From Rhodoferax sp. (lineage in GTDB: Bacteria; Pseudomonadota; Gammaproteobacteria; Burkholderiales; Burkholderiaceae_C), in contig SSFF01000009.1 of the NCBI GenBank assembly GCA_008015235.1, positions 1 to 64,000 of the forward strand: a stretch of DNA of 64,000 nucleotides. The letters are read 5' to 3'. Below, piece after piece: positions 9,686 through 19,054 of this stretch. Position 1 is the stretch's first letter, and each line of letters starts with the position of its first letter. The notes beneath the pieces were generated by a model that worked only from the letters and a program-made list of their open reading frames with translations, was not told where the DNA came from and ran no database searches. The position numbers and the translations under genes were made by a program.

Positions 9686-11068
9686 ATGCAACTCTCCGCC
9701 AGCATTTTCAAAGCCTACGACATCCGCGGCGTCGTCCCCAGCACCTTGAACGAAGAAGTGGCCCTGCGCCTGGGCCGTGCCTTTGGCACCGTGGCCCTGC
9801 AGCAAGGCGAAAAGGCCGTGGCCGTAGGGCGCGACGGGCGCCTCAGTGGCTCGTCCATGAGTGCGGCGCTGGTCCGCGGCTTGCAAGAGTCGGGCGTCCA
9901 TGTGATTGATGTTGGCATGGTCACTACGCCCATGCTGTACTTCGCCGCCAACACCCTGTGCCGCAGCGGCATCCAGGTCACCGGCAGCCACAACCCCAAG
10001 GACTACAACGGTTTCAAGATGGTGATGGGTGGCCGCGCCATCTACGGCGACGACATCCAGGCCCTGCGCCGCATGATGGAAGACGGCAGCTGGACGCTGC
10101 AGGCCGGTGGCTCTGTGGAGCAGACCGATGTGCTGGCGGCCTATACGGCGCGCATTGCCGGGGACATCCAGCTGGCGCGGCCGATCAAGGTGGTGGTGGA
10201 CTCGGGCAATGGCATTGCGGGAGCTTCGGCCCCGGCCATCCTGCGCGCCATCGGCTGCGAAGTGACGGAGCTGTACAGCGAAGTGGACGGCAACTTCCCC
10301 AATCACCACCCGGACCCGAGCAAGCCCGAAAACCTGCGCGACCTCATCGAGGCCCTGCGCAGCAGCGACGCCGAGCTGGGCCTGGCCTTTGACGGCGACG
10401 GCGACCGCTTGGGCATCGTCACCAAGGATGGCAGCAACATCTACCCCGACCGCCAGATGATGCTGTTCGCGCAGGACGTGCTCTCGCGCGTGCCGGGCGG
10501 AACCATCCTGTTTGACGTGAAGTGCTCGCAGCGCCTGGCCCCGGCCATCGAAGCCGCTGGCGGCGTGGCGCTGATGTACAAGACCGGGCACTCGCTCATC
10601 AAGGCCAAGATGAAGGAAATTGACTCGCCCCTGGGCGGCGAGATGAGCGGCCACATCTTCTTCAAGGAGCGTTGGTACGGCTTTGACGACGGCACCTATG
10701 CCGGTTGTCGCCTCCTGGAGATTGTGAGTAAAAGCCCCGACGCCAACGCCGTGCTGAACGGCCTGCCCACCAGCTTTTCCACGCCCGAACTCAACGTGCC
10801 TTGTGCTGAAGGCGAGCCGCACCGCGTGGTGCAGGCCTTGGTGGAGGCGGCAGATTTCTCAGCACCCGCTGTCGTGAACACCATCGACGGCTTGCGTGTG
10901 GATTGGCCGGATGGCTTTGGCCTGGTGCGCGCTTCCAACACCACGCCGGTGCTGGTGCTGCGCTTCGAGGGCCACACCCAGGCGGCGCTGGAGCGCATCC
11001 AGCACGCCATGGTGGCGCTGCTGCACAGTGTCAAGCCCGACGCGCGGTTTGAAGCCGCGGCGCATTGA
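9686..11068 (+). CDS. Phosphomannomutase/phosphoglucomutase
   Basis: Alpha-D-phosphohexomutase, 460 residues, interconverting hexose 6- and 1-phosphates for sugar nucleotide and LPS synthesis. Seen in order: substrate loop KAYDIRGVVPS at the start; the phosphoserine loop TGSHNPKDYNGFKM (~103-116); the metal loop DGDGDRLG (~235); the sugar loop GEMSGH (~317); and the phosphate loop RASNTTPVLVLRFEG (~420). It belongs to the AlgC/ManB group. It is followed by waaC and waaA, which fits LPS work. Confidence 0.92.
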   Translation: MQLSASIFKAYDIRGVVPSTLNEEVALRLGRAFGTVALQQGEKAVAVGRDGRLSGSSMSAALVRGLQESGVHVIDVGMVTTPMLYFAANTLCRSGIQVTGSHNPKDYNGFKMVMGGRAIYGDDIQALRRMMEDGSWTLQAGGSVEQTDVLAAYTARIAGDIQLARPIKVVVDSGNGIAGASAPAILRAIGCEVTELYSEVDGNFPNHHPDPSKPENLRDLIEALRSSDAELGLAFDGDGDRLGIVTKDGSNIYPDRQMMLFAQDVLSRVPGGTILFDVKCSQRLAPAIEAAGGVALMYKTGHSLIKAKMKEIDSPLGGEMSGHIFFKERWYGFDDGTYAGCRLLEIVSKSPDANAVLNGLPTSFSTPELNVPCAEGEPHRVVQALVEAADFSAPAVVNTIDGLRVDWPDGFGLVRASNTTPVLVLRFEGHTQAALERIQHAMVALLHSVKPDARFEAAAH

Positions 11069-11090
11069 ATTCCCAACCAGGGTCGTTGGC

Positions 11091-12104
11091 TTGAACATAC
11101 TCATCGTCAAACTGTCTTCGCTGGGCGACGTGGTGCATGCCATGCCGGCTGTGCAGGACATCCGCCGTGCTTTTCCCCAGGCCCGCATTGACTGGGTGGT
11201 GGAGCGCGGCTTTGCGCCGCTGGTGCTGCGCTGCGAAGGCGTGCAGCGTGTCATTCCTTGCGACCTGCGGCGTTGGCGCAAACGCCCATTCGCCGCGCAG
11301 ACGCGTGTCGAGTGGACCGCCTTCAAGGCCGAGTTGCAGGCAACGGCCTACGACTGGGTGCTGGACCTGCAAGGCCTGACCAAGTCGGCACTGGTGGCCT
11401 GGCTGGCGCGCACCACGCCGGGCGGCAAGAAAGTGGCGTTGGCCCACCGCACCGATGGTTCGGGTTACGAGGCACCCACACGCTGGGTGGCCGACGTGGC
11501 CGTCCGCATGGAGCCCCATGTGCACGCCGTGCATCGCGCGCGCATCCTCAGCGCCCAGGCGCTCGGCTACTCCGTGCCGGATTCAGAGCGTTTTGGGCTC
11601 TTTGCCCGGATAAACACTGTGCAGATCGCTATTGAAAACATAGCAAATCAAAAACCTCTGGTGGCACTTGTCCACGGTACCTCACGCGCTGACAAGGAGT
11701 GGCCGGTGGAGCACTGGGTGGCGCTGGGGCAGCGTTTGCTGGCTCAGGGCTGTGTCGTGGCCCTGGCCCATGGCAGTGCCAAGGAGCAGGCCACCAGCAC
11801 ACAGATCGCCGCGCAGATCGGGCAGGGCGCCACGGTATGGCCCGCCATGGACCTGGCGCAGGTGACCGATGCCTTGGGCAGCTGCGCCGGATGCATTGGC
11901 GTGGACAGTGGCCTGAGCCATATCGCCACGGCGCTGGACCTGCCCCATGTGCAGATCTACAACTTCGACACCGCCTGGCGCACCGGCCCGAGCGTGCACC
12001 CTGGCGCGCGGCAGGTGGCAGTGTTTGCCCAGCCGCAGCCCGGTGTCGACGCCGTGTGGTCCGCCTGGCTGGGCGTGCAGGACAAGCCGAGAGGAACTAG
12101 CTGA
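11091..12104 (+). CDS. waaC: LPS heptosyltransferase I
   Basis: Adds the first heptose to Kdo in the LPS inner core, at the cytoplasmic face. MNILIVKLSSLGDVVHAMPAVQDI is the hallmark N-terminus of glycosyltransferase family 9 and needs the TTG at 11091 as start; the open frame upstream runs antisense to nothing and belongs to the pmm gene. C-terminal motifs HGTSRADKEWP and GVDSGLSHIATALD are present. The product is 337 residues. Residues ~176-188 (TVQIAIENIANQK) are encoded by a copy of the dispersed repeat and have no counterpart in the usual family pattern. The stop overlaps the start of waaA by one base (TGATG). Confidence 0.9.
   Translation: MNILIVKLSSLGDVVHAMPAVQDIRRAFPQARIDWVVERGFAPLVLRCEGVQRVIPCDLRRWRKRPFAAQTRVEWTAFKAELQATAYDWVLDLQGLTKSALVAWLARTTPGGKKVALAHRTDGSGYEAPTRWVADVAVRMEPHVHAVHRARILSAQALGYSVPDSERFGLFARINTVQIAIENIANQKPLVALVHGTSRADKEWPVEHWVALGQRLLAQGCVVALAHGSAKEQATSTQIAAQIGQGATVWPAMDLAQVTDALGSCAGCIGVDSGLSHIATALDLPHVQIYNFDTAWRTGPSVHPGARQVAVFAQPQPGVDAVWSAWLGVQDKPRGTS
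11604..11648 (+). repeat. Dispersed repeat, copy 2, in frame inside waaC
   Basis: Begins GCCCGGATAAAC and ends CGCTATTGAAAACATAGC. The 3' half, with the paired CGCTAT/ATAGC arms, matches the repeat family best; the 5' half is diverged. It keeps the waaC frame open. It lies just before the HGTSRADKEWP motif, in a linker of the enzyme. Confidence 0.55.
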
Positions 12105-13423
12105 TGCTGCTGCGCATTTACGGCTGGGTCATGACCCTCCTGATTCCCCTGCTGCGGCGCAAGCTGGCGCGCCGCGCCTTGGCCGAGCCCGGCTATGGCG
12201 AGGCGGTGGAAGAACGCTTTGGTGGCTACACCATGGCGCCGCTGGTGGGCGGCAAGGTGGTATGGGTGCATGCGGTGAGCCTAGGCGAAACCCGTGCCGT
12301 GGCCGCGCTGGTGCAGGCCCTGCGCCGCGAAATCCCCAGCATGCGCCTGTTGCTGACCCACGGCACCGCCACCGGGCGCGAAGCCGGCAAGGCGCTGCTG
12401 CAGACCGGCGACGTGCAGGTGTGGCAACCCTGGGACTGCCCGCTGGCCGTGCAGCGTTTTGTCGAGCAGTTTCGTCCCCGCATCGGCCTGCTGGTGGAAA
12501 CCGAGGTCTGGCCGCTGCTCACGGCCGAGTGCAAAAAGCAGGGTGTGCCGCTGTGTCTGGTCAACGCCCGTCTGAGTGAAAAGTCATTGCGCCAGGCGAA
12601 GCGCCTGGGGCTGCTGGCCCGGCAGGCCTACAGCAGCCTCACCGCCGTGTGGGCGCAAGCCGAATCCGACGCCCAGCGCCTGCGGTCCTTGGGCGCCCCC
12701 GTGGCTGGTGTCATGGGCAACTTCAAGTTCGACGTCCAGCCCTCCAGCATCCAGCTCGGTCAGGGGCGTGCCTGGCGCCAGGCCCAGCCCAGCCCGGTGG
12801 TGATGCTGGCCAGTGCACGCGAAGGCGAAGAAGCCATGCTGGTCGATATTTTGAAGCGAAAACAGGCCGAAGCCCCTGTATACATTGCGTACGAAGCTAG
12901 CAAAACCATAGCGCCTGCGGTGCAGTGGCTGATTGTTCCGCGCCACCCCCAACGCTTTGACGAGGTGGAGTCGTTGTTGCGCCAGTCTGGCTTGCGCGTA
13001 GCACGCCGCAGCCAGTGGCCCACCGCGCCGGGGGTGCCATTGCCGCAGGCCGATGTCTGGTTGGGCGATTCGCTCGGTGAGATGGCGCTGTACTACGGCC
13101 TGAGTGACGTGGTGCTGCTGGGCGGAAGCTTTGCCCCCTTGGGCGGGCAGAACCTGATCGAGGCCGCGGCCTGTGAATGCCCGGTCGTCATGGGCCCGCA
13201 TCTGTTCAACTTTGCCCAGGCATCGGAGTTGGCTCTGGCTGCAGGTGCGGCTTGGCAGGTGGACGATATGGCACAGGCTGTGGAACGCGCACTGGAATTG
13301 GTGGCCGATCCGCAGGCCTTGCAGGCCGCCCGCGCCGCAGCCTTGGGTATGGCCGTGGCCCACCGCGGGGCCGCCGAGCGCACGGCAGTGGCGGTGGCGG
13401 CCGTGCTCAGTGCGCCGCACTGA
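12104..13423 (+). CDS. waaA: 3-deoxy-D-manno-octulosonic acid (Kdo) transferase
   Basis: Transfers Kdo from CMP-Kdo to lipid A precursor at the inner membrane. A 439-residue GT30 enzyme with an N-terminal membrane anchor (LRIYGWVMTLLIPLLRR), the motif VWVHAVSLGETRA with the expected acidic residue, ETEVWPLL, and the C-terminal LGGSFAPLGGQNLIEAAA. Residues ~258-271 (VYIAYEASKTIAPA) come from a dispersed repeat copy between ASAREGEEAMLVDIL and IVPRHPQRFDEV, where the family normally has a short link. It is coupled to waaC and ends against tolC on the other strand. Confidence 0.93.
   Translation: MLLRIYGWVMTLLIPLLRRKLARRALAEPGYGEAVEERFGGYTMAPLVGGKVVWVHAVSLGETRAVAALVQALRREIPSMRLLLTHGTATGREAGKALLQTGDVQVWQPWDCPLAVQRFVEQFRPRIGLLVETEVWPLLTAECKKQGVPLCLVNARLSEKSLRQAKRLGLLARQAYSSLTAVWAQAESDAQRLRSLGAPVAGVMGNFKFDVQPSSIQLGQGRAWRQAQPSPVVMLASAREGEEAMLVDILKRKQAEAPVYIAYEASKTIAPAVQWLIVPRHPQRFDEVESLLRQSGLRVARRSQWPTAPGVPLPQADVWLGDSLGEMALYYGLSDVVLLGGSFAPLGGQNLIEAAACECPVVMGPHLFNFAQASELALAAGAAWQVDDMAQAVERALELVADPQALQAARAAALGMAVAHRGAAERTAVAVAAVLSAPH
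12872..12915 (+). repeat. Dispersed repeat, copy 3, in frame inside waaA
   Basis: GCCCCTGTATAC, then ATTGCGTACGAAGCTA, then ATAGCGCC. It is exactly 44 bases and aligns without gaps with the intergenic copy at 27611-27654. It is read through in the waaA frame and adds residues in a loop before IVPRHPQRF. Confidence 0.65.
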
Positions 13424-13427
13424 GCAC
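13403..13427. terminator. Hairpin across the waaA stop, convergent with tolC
   Basis: GTGCTCAGTGCG and CGCACTGAGCAC form a perfect 12 bp inverted repeat around one central base; the waaA TGA (13421-13423) lies in the right arm. A short T-run follows at 13436-13440. It probably terminates waaA and perhaps also tolC transcripts from the other side. Confidence 0.5.
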
Positions 13428-13438
13428 GCAGCGGGTTT

Positions 13439-14779
13439 TTACTTCGCCAACAGGCCGGAGACAGCGTCCAGGTCGTCCGGCTTGAGCACACCAGCCGCCT
13501 GGCGCAACTTCAGCCCGCCCAGCAGTACGTCGTAACGCGCCTTGGCCAGCTTGGTCTTGGTGTCATACAGCTGGCTTTGGGAGTTGAGCACGTCGATGTT
13601 GATGCGCACGCCCACCTGGTAGCCGAGCTTGTTGGCGTCCAGGGCACTTTGGCTGGACGCCTCGGCGGCTTCCAGGGCCTTGACTTGCCCCAGGCCGGAC
13701 TGCACTCCGAAGAAGGCGGTGCGCACACCTTGGGCAATGCTGCGTTTGCTCGCTTCCAGGTCGGTGTCCGCCTTCGCCTGCAGGGCAGCGGTTTCACGCA
13801 CGCGGTTCGTGACAGCATTTCCGGCGTAGAGGGGGAAGTTGAAGCTCAGTCCCACCGAGGCGACCCCCGAGCGGGTATTGATGGCCTGACCGGTGGTGGA
13901 GGAGAGGGTGCCTTGGGAGGCACTAATCTGGTAACCGCCGACCAGGTCCAGGGTGGGCAGGTGTCCGGCTTCGGCTTTCTTGGTTTCGAGCTTGGCGACA
14001 TCAAGCGCCACCTGCAACTGTTGCAGGGCCGGGTGCTGGGCCTGGGCTTGTGTCACCCAGCTTTCGACATCTTCCGGTGTAGTGGTGGGCAACGCGGTGC
14101 CTTCGCGCAAGGGAAGCGGGTTGGCTTGGGCTGAACCGACCAGTTGCTGCAGGGCCATGCGTTTGACGCGCAAGTCATTCTCTGCTGCCAGTTCCTGGGC
14201 CAGGACCAGGTCGAAGCGGGCCTGGGCCTCGCGGGTGTCGGTAATGGTGGCGGTACCGACTTCGAAGTTGCGCTTGGCCGCCGCGAGCTGCTCCGACACG
14301 GCGGTCTTCTGTTTCTGCACCAGTTCCAGGTTGTCCTGCGAGGCCAGGGTGTCAAAGTAGGCTTGGCTGACGCGCACCATGAGGTCCTGTTCTGCCGATA
14401 CCAGCTGGGCATTTGCCAGCTTCACTTGCTGGAGGCCTTGGTCGTAGCTGGCCCCATTGGCTGGGCGAAACAGGGGCTGGGAGGCGGAAATCGCGACTTT
14501 CTGGTCGGTCCAGTCGTAGGATTTGGCCGTGGGTTCCTTGGCGTCGGTGTTGTACTGGTTGGCGCTGGCGCTCAGCCCCACGGTGGGCAGCAGGGCGGCC
14601 TTGGCCTGTTCAGCCTTGGCAAGGGTGGCGTCAAACTGCGATTTGGCCGACTGGTAGCTAGCGTCGTAGTCCCGCGCTGCGCCGTACAGCTCGGTCAGCG
14701 ACTGGGCGTATGCGGGAGCAGCCACAGCCAGAGCCAAGGACAAGGGAAGCAGGCGAAGAAATGAAGGGTGTTGGAGCAT
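13439..14779 (-). CDS. tolC: TolC-family outer membrane efflux protein
   Basis: Outer-membrane channel of tripartite export systems. 446 residues with a signal peptide (MLQHPSFLRLLPLSLALAV...APAYA, cleaved near 26) and two OEP repeats rich in long helices: SLTELYGAARDYDASYQ in the first, and TRSGVASVGLSFNFPLYAG plus YQVGVRINIDVLNSQSQLYD in the second. The start at 14779 is chosen for the signal peptide; 39 codons upstream are unsupported. It is the last gene of a leftward cluster that also contains the RND pump and fusion protein, with pcm and a rhodanese gene between. Confidence 0.9.
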   Translation of the reverse strand: MLQHPSFLRLLPLSLALAVAAPAYAQSLTELYGAARDYDASYQSAKSQFDATLAKAEQAKAALLPTVGLSASANQYNTDAKEPTAKSYDWTDQKVAISASQPLFRPANGASYDQGLQQVKLANAQLVSAEQDLMVRVSQAYFDTLASQDNLELVQKQKTAVSEQLAAAKRNFEVGTATITDTREAQARFDLVLAQELAAENDLRVKRMALQQLVGSAQANPLPLREGTALPTTTPEDVESWVTQAQAQHPALQQLQVALDVAKLETKKAEAGHLPTLDLVGGYQISASQGTLSSTTGQAINTRSGVASVGLSFNFPLYAGNAVTNRVRETAALQAKADTDLEASKRSIAQGVRTAFFGVQSGLGQVKALEAAEASSQSALDANKLGYQVGVRINIDVLNSQSQLYDTKTKLAKARYDVLLGGLKLRQAAGVLKPDDLDAVSGLLAK

Positions 14780-14837
14780 GGCGACTACTTTCTGGAACCG
14801 GATAAGTGGGTTTGGATGGGGTGCAAGGGCGTTCGGG

Positions 14838-15179
14838 TCAATAGCGCGGTACGCTGGGGTCAACTTCGGTTGACCAGGCGTCAATGCCACCGGCAATGTT
14901 GGCTACGTGGGAAAACCCCCGGCTGCTGAGGAAGGCGGCCACTTGCATGCTGCGACCACCGTGGTGGCACAGGCAGGCAATGGGACGCTGGGTATTCAAT
15001 TCGTTCAGCCGGGGCGGTATCACGCCCATCGGAATGCACACCAGTTCAAACCCGTCCGCCCGGATGCCGGCTGCCTGCACTTCGTAAGGCTCGCGCACGT
15101 CCAGCACCAGGGCAGGGCCGTGGGCAGCGTGGGCCGCAATCCAGTGCGGCAAGTCAGCGGGGCGGATCTGGTCAATCAT
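14838..15179 (-). CDS. Single-domain rhodanese-like protein
   Basis: A 113-residue sulfurtransferase-type domain: ALVLDVREPYEV near residue 25, the active-site loop CHHGGRSMQVA with the catalytic cysteine (~71), and VANIAGGIDAWS near the C-terminus. The domain carries persulfide sulfur on cysteine; its partner is unknown. It sits 24 bp downstream of pcm and upstream of tolC, a gene order I associate with Comamonadaceae and related betaproteobacteria. Confidence 0.88.
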   Translation of the reverse strand: MIDQIRPADLPHWIAAHAAHGPALVLDVREPYEVQAAGIRADGFELVCIPMGVIPPRLNELNTQRPIACLCHHGGRSMQVAAFLSSRGFSHVANIAGGIDAWSTEVDPSVPRY

Positions 15180-15203
15180 GTAGGGTCTGCTCGGTGACGC
15201 GGC

Positions 15204-15866
15204 TCAGAACCTGAAGCGCGACGGGGTGGGGAAGTTCTGCAGGCGTGGTGCGTTGCAGTCCCAGGGGGTGGCCTTCGTGAAGCTGTTGGCGCCCGTGCGG
15301 GTGGTGATTTCGCAGCGCATGACGGGTTCATCACCCACGATGGCGACCAGGCGGCCACCGGGCTTGAGTTGGTCCATCAGGGCTGCGGGTACTTCAGCAA
15401 CCGAGCCACCCAGCACAATGGCGTCGAACGGGCCTTCCACCGGGGCGCCTTTGGCACCGTCGTCCTGGCGGATCGTGGCGTTGCGGATGCCCAGCTTGGC
15501 AAGATTGGCTTGTGCGGTTGCGACCAATTCGGGATCGAGTTCGAGGGAGACCACACGCTCGGCCAGGTTGGCGATCAATGCGGTCATGTAGCCTGTGCCG
15601 GTACCGATTTCCAGCACGCGGTCGGTCTTTTGCAGGCGCAGTTCCTGCACCAGTTTGGCCGCGACTTTGGGCGCGAGCATGACCTGGCCTCCAGCCGTTG
15701 GAATCTCCAGGTCGGCGAACGCAATGCCTTCCTGGCCTGCTGGCACAAAGGCGTCGCGCGGCACGCTCAGCAACAAGGCCAGGATGGCTTCGTCGGATAC
15801 GTTCCAGGGGCGCACCTGTTGCTCCACCATGTTGAAGCGTGCTTTTTGAATCTCGGCCATGTTCAT
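15204..15866 (-). CDS. pcm: Protein-L-isoaspartate O-methyltransferase
   Basis: SAM-dependent repair methyltransferase for isoaspartyl residues in damaged proteins. 220 residues with motif I VLEIGTGTGYMTALIA (~84-99), MLAPKVAAKLVQEL before it and the AIVLGGSVAEVP region after it. The start at 15866 gives MNMAEIQKARFNMVEQQVRPW, usual for this group; an internal ATG two codons later is possible. It follows the RND pump gene by 42 bp on the same strand. Confidence 0.88.
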   Translation of the reverse strand: MNMAEIQKARFNMVEQQVRPWNVSDEAILALLLSVPRDAFVPAGQEGIAFADLEIPTAGGQVMLAPKVAAKLVQELRLQKTDRVLEIGTGTGYMTALIANLAERVVSLELDPELVATAQANLAKLGIRNATIRQDDGAKGAPVEGPFDAIVLGGSVAEVPAALMDQLKPGGRLVAIVGDEPVMRCEITTRTGANSFTKATPWDCNAPRLQNFPTPSRFRF

Positions 15867-15908
15867 TTTTAATACTCCGTGGGGTATGTTAGCAGAATCT
15901 CTTTAATT

Positions 15909-18900
15909 CTACTGTTTGGGGGGGTATTTGCCGCTGAACAAGCGTTTGAACCATTGACCCAGATCATCCATATAGCAATACACCACCGGTACCACCACCA
16001 GTGTCAGGACCGAGGAGGTAATGACACCGCCGATCACGGCCTGTCCCATCGGGGCGCGCATTTCGGAGCCCTCGCTCAGGGCAAAGGCCAGGGGTACCAT
16101 GCCGAAGATCATGGCCAAGGTGGTCATCAAGATGGGGCGCAGGCGTACCTTGGCGGCCATCAGCAGGGCTTCGCTGCGGGCCATGCCTTCCTCACGGGCA
16201 CGGATGGCAAAGTCCACCAGCAGGATGGCGTTCTTGGTGACCAGGCCCATGAGCATGACCACACCGATGATGGAGAACATGGACAGGGTGGAGTTGAACA
16301 TCATCAGCGCCAGTACCACGCCAATCAGTGTGAGCGGCAGCGAAGTCATCAGCGCCAGTGGCTGCAGAAAGCTCTTGAACTGGCTAGCCAGGATCATGTA
16401 GATGAACACGATGGCCATGATGAGCGCCGAGATCGCGTAGGCAAAGGCCTCTGCCATGTCCTTGGTGGAGCCGCTGAACTTGTAGCTGTAGCCTGGAGGC
16501 AATTGGATGCCTTCCATCGCTTTCTTGATGTCGTTGGACACTTCACCGGCCGATCGACCCGACACGTTGCCGGATATCGCCACTTCCCGGGTCAGGTCAC
16601 GGCGGTTGATCTGGTTAGGCCCGGTAGATTCGACAACCTTGGCGACTTGGCCCAGACGTACGATGCGCGCGCTGCCGTCGGGCAGGCTCCCGGCCGCGAA
16701 GGGCAGGTTGGCAAAGTCTGCAGGGTTGGCGCGGGCTTCGGGTTGCAGTCGGACGTTGACGTCGTAGGTCTGGTCGTCCGGTGCGCGCCAGTTGCCCACG
16801 GTCTGTCCAGCCACCATGGTGCGCAGTGCACTGCCCAGTTGGGCGACGTTGAAGCCCAGGTCCGATGCTGCTTCGCGGTTGACCTGTACATCGAGCGTGG
16901 GCTTGTTCGGTTTGACAGTCGAGTCGAGGTCCACCAGTCCAGAAATCGGTCGCACCTTGTCCAGAACCACCTGGGTCAGGCGTTCGAGTTCACCGATATC
17001 GGGGCCCTGCAGTGAAAACAAAATCTGCTTCTGGCCGCCCACGGCGTCCAGCAAGCCCACATGGGTGACGGTGACGCCAGGGACTTCGCGCAGCTTCTGG
17101 CGCAGCAGCACCGACATTTCGTCGACGCTGCGCTGGCGGTCCTTGCGGTCGATCAGGCGTACGTAGATGCTGGCGTACATCTTGCCCTGGGCATTGCCGG
17201 TGTTGATGGTTGTGAGGGTGTAGCGCACTTCGGGGAAAGAGCGGATCACGTTTGCCACGTCACGCGCGCGCGCCTCAGTGACTTCGAGTGAGGAGCCCAC
17301 CGGGGTGTAGAAGTTGACGGTGGTTTCCGAAAAGTCGGACTTGGGCACGAACTCGGTGCCGAGCAGGGGAACCATTGCAATGCTGGCGAGGAAAATTCCC
17401 GCCGCTATAGCCATGCTGGCGAGCTTGTGTTCCAAGGCCATGCGCAAGATTCCTTGGTAGAAATCAGCCAACAGTTCGGTGGCATGGTCGAAGGCACCGG
17501 TGATACGGCCGATGGTCTTGTCGTACAGCGTGACCGGCGGGCCGTGGCGCATATGCTCTTCAATTGAGGGATCGTGCCAGACCGAGGACAGCATGGGGTC
17601 GAGCGTGAAGCTCACGAACATCGAGATCAGCACCGCCGCCACGATGGTGATGCCGAACTCGTGGAAGAACTTGCCAATGATGCCGCCCATGAAGCCGATG
17701 GGCAGAAATACGGCCACGATGGACAGGGTCGTGGCCAGCACGGCCAGACCGATTTCCTGGGTGCCATCCAAGGAGGCCTCGTAAGCACCTTTGCCCATCT
17801 GCACATGGCGCACGATGTTTTCGCGCACCACGATGGCATCGTCGATCAGCAGGCCCACACACAGCGACAAGGCCATCAGGGTGATCATGTTGACGGTGAA
17901 GCCAAACATGTCCATGAAGAGGAAGGTGCCGATCAGCGCGATGGGCAGGGTCAGGCCGGTGATGACGGTTGAGCGCCAGGAGTTCAGAAACAGGAAGACG
18001 ATCAGGACCGTCAGCACTGCTCCCTCAATCAGGGTGCGGCGCACGTTGTCGACCGAGACGCGGATCTGGCGCGAACCGTCGAAGATCGGTTCCAGACGCA
18101 CACCGGCTGGTGCCAGTGCTTGCATGTCCTGCAGGGTCTTTTTCAAGCCGTCGACGACGGCAATGGTGTTTTCGTCCTGGGATTTCTGGACGGTCAGGAG
18201 CAAGGTGCGTTGACCGTTGTAAAGCGCCAGGCTTTCTTCTTCCTGGGCACCATCCTGAATCCGGGCGATCTGATCCAGTCGTATGCCGACGCCATTCTTG
18301 CGCGCCACGATGATGCGCCCGAAGTCTTCGGGCCGTTGCAGCCGTGCCTCGATCTGGATGACGCGTTCCTGCTGCGCAGAGCGCAAGGTCCCTACCGGTA
18401 CGTCCTGGTTTTCAGACCGGACTGCACTGACCACCTGGTCGGCGGTGACGCCCAAGGCCTCCATGGCACGGGGATTGAGGTACAGATTGATTTCGCGTTT
18501 GGTTCCCCCGACCACAGTGACCGAGCCGACGCCGCGCACGTTTTCCAAACGCTTCTTGAAGGTCTGTTCGGCCCAGTTTGTCAGTTCTACAGGGCTGGGT
18601 GCATGTCCTTTGGCATCGGGAATGACCGCGACGGACCATACCGCACGTGCTGACGGGTCAAAGCGCAGAACGCGTGGTTCCTTGACCTCGCTGCGAAGCA
18701 ACGGCTTCACCGATGCGACCTTTTCACGGACATCGTCGGCAGCCTTGCGGCCGTCAATGTGCAGACCAAACTCGATGACCACAACGCTTTGGCCTTCGTA
18801 GTTGCGCGAGGTCAGTGCATTGATGCCTGCAATCGAGTTGACACCTTCTTCAACCTTCTTGGAAACCTCGGTTTCCACGATTTCAGGCGAAGCCCCGGGA

Positions 18901-19052
18901 TAGTCGGTCACGACAACGACAACAGGGAAGTCGATGTTCGGAAACTGGTCCACTTTCAGTCGTTGCAGGGAAAACAGGCCCAGTACCACCAGGGCCAGCA
19001 TCACCATGGTGGCAAATACCGGGTTCTTGAGGCTAACGCGCGTGAACCACAT
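15909..19052 (-). CDS. RND-family multidrug efflux permease (AcrB/MexF-like)
   Basis: Inner-membrane proton-driven pump subunit, 1047 residues. Starts [28 protein letters not shown] (first TM); two large periplasmic domains follow TM1 and TM7; the conserved transmembrane segment [13 protein letters not shown] holds the Asp-Asp pair of the proton relay, and [14 protein letters not shown] the matching lysine in the second half. The substrate class cannot be read; the sequence is of the HAE-1 type. It is preceded by its fusion protein (2 bp gap) and followed by pcm, rhodanese and tolC, so all three parts of a pump are in one leftward cluster. Confidence 0.93.
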   Translation of the reverse strand: MWFTRVSLKNPVFATMVMLALVVLGLFSLQRLKVDQFPNIDFPVVVVVTDYPGASPEIVETEVSKKVEEGVNSIAGINALTSRNYEGQSVVVIEFGLHIDGRKAADDVREKVASVKPLLRSEVKEPRVLRFDPSARAVWSVAVIPDAKGHAPSPVELTNWAEQTFKKRLENVRGVGSVTVVGGTKREINLYLNPRAMEALGVTADQVVSAVRSENQDVPVGTLRSAQQERVIQIEARLQRPEDFGRIIVARKNGVGIRLDQIARIQDGAQEEESLALYNGQRTLLLTVQKSQDENTIAVVDGLKKTLQDMQALAPAGVRLEPIFDGSRQIRVSVDNVRRTLIEGAVLTVLIVFLFLNSWRSTVITGLTLPIALIGTFLFMDMFGFTVNMITLMALSLCVGLLIDDAIVVRENIVRHVQMGKGAYEASLDGTQEIGLAVLATTLSIVAVFLPIGFMGGIIGKFFHEFGITIVAAVLISMFVSFTLDPMLSSVWHDPSIEEHMRHGPPVTLYDKTIGRITGAFDHATELLADFYQGILRMALEHKLASMAIAAGIFLASIAMVPLLGTEFVPKSDFSETTVNFYTPVGSSLEVTEARARDVANVIRSFPEVRYTLTTINTGNAQGKMYASIYVRLIDRKDRQRSVDEMSVLLRQKLREVPGVTVTHVGLLDAVGGQKQILFSLQGPDIGELERLTQVVLDKVRPISGLVDLDSTVKPNKPTLDVQVNREAASDLGFNVAQLGSALRTMVAGQTVGNWRAPDDQTYDVNVRLQPEARANPADFANLPFAAGSLPDGSARIVRLGQVAKVVESTGPNQINRRDLTREVAISGNVSGRSAGEVSNDIKKAMEGIQLPPGYSYKFSGSTKDMAEAFAYAISALIMAIVFIYMILASQFKSFLQPLALMTSLPLTLIGVVLALMMFNSTLSMFSIIGVVMLMGLVTKNAILLVDFAIRAREEGMARSEALLMAAKVRLRPILMTTLAMIFGMVPLAFALSEGSEMRAPMGQAVIGGVITSSVLTLVVVPVVYCYMDDLGQWFKRLFSGKYPPKQ

Positions 19053-19054
19053 GC

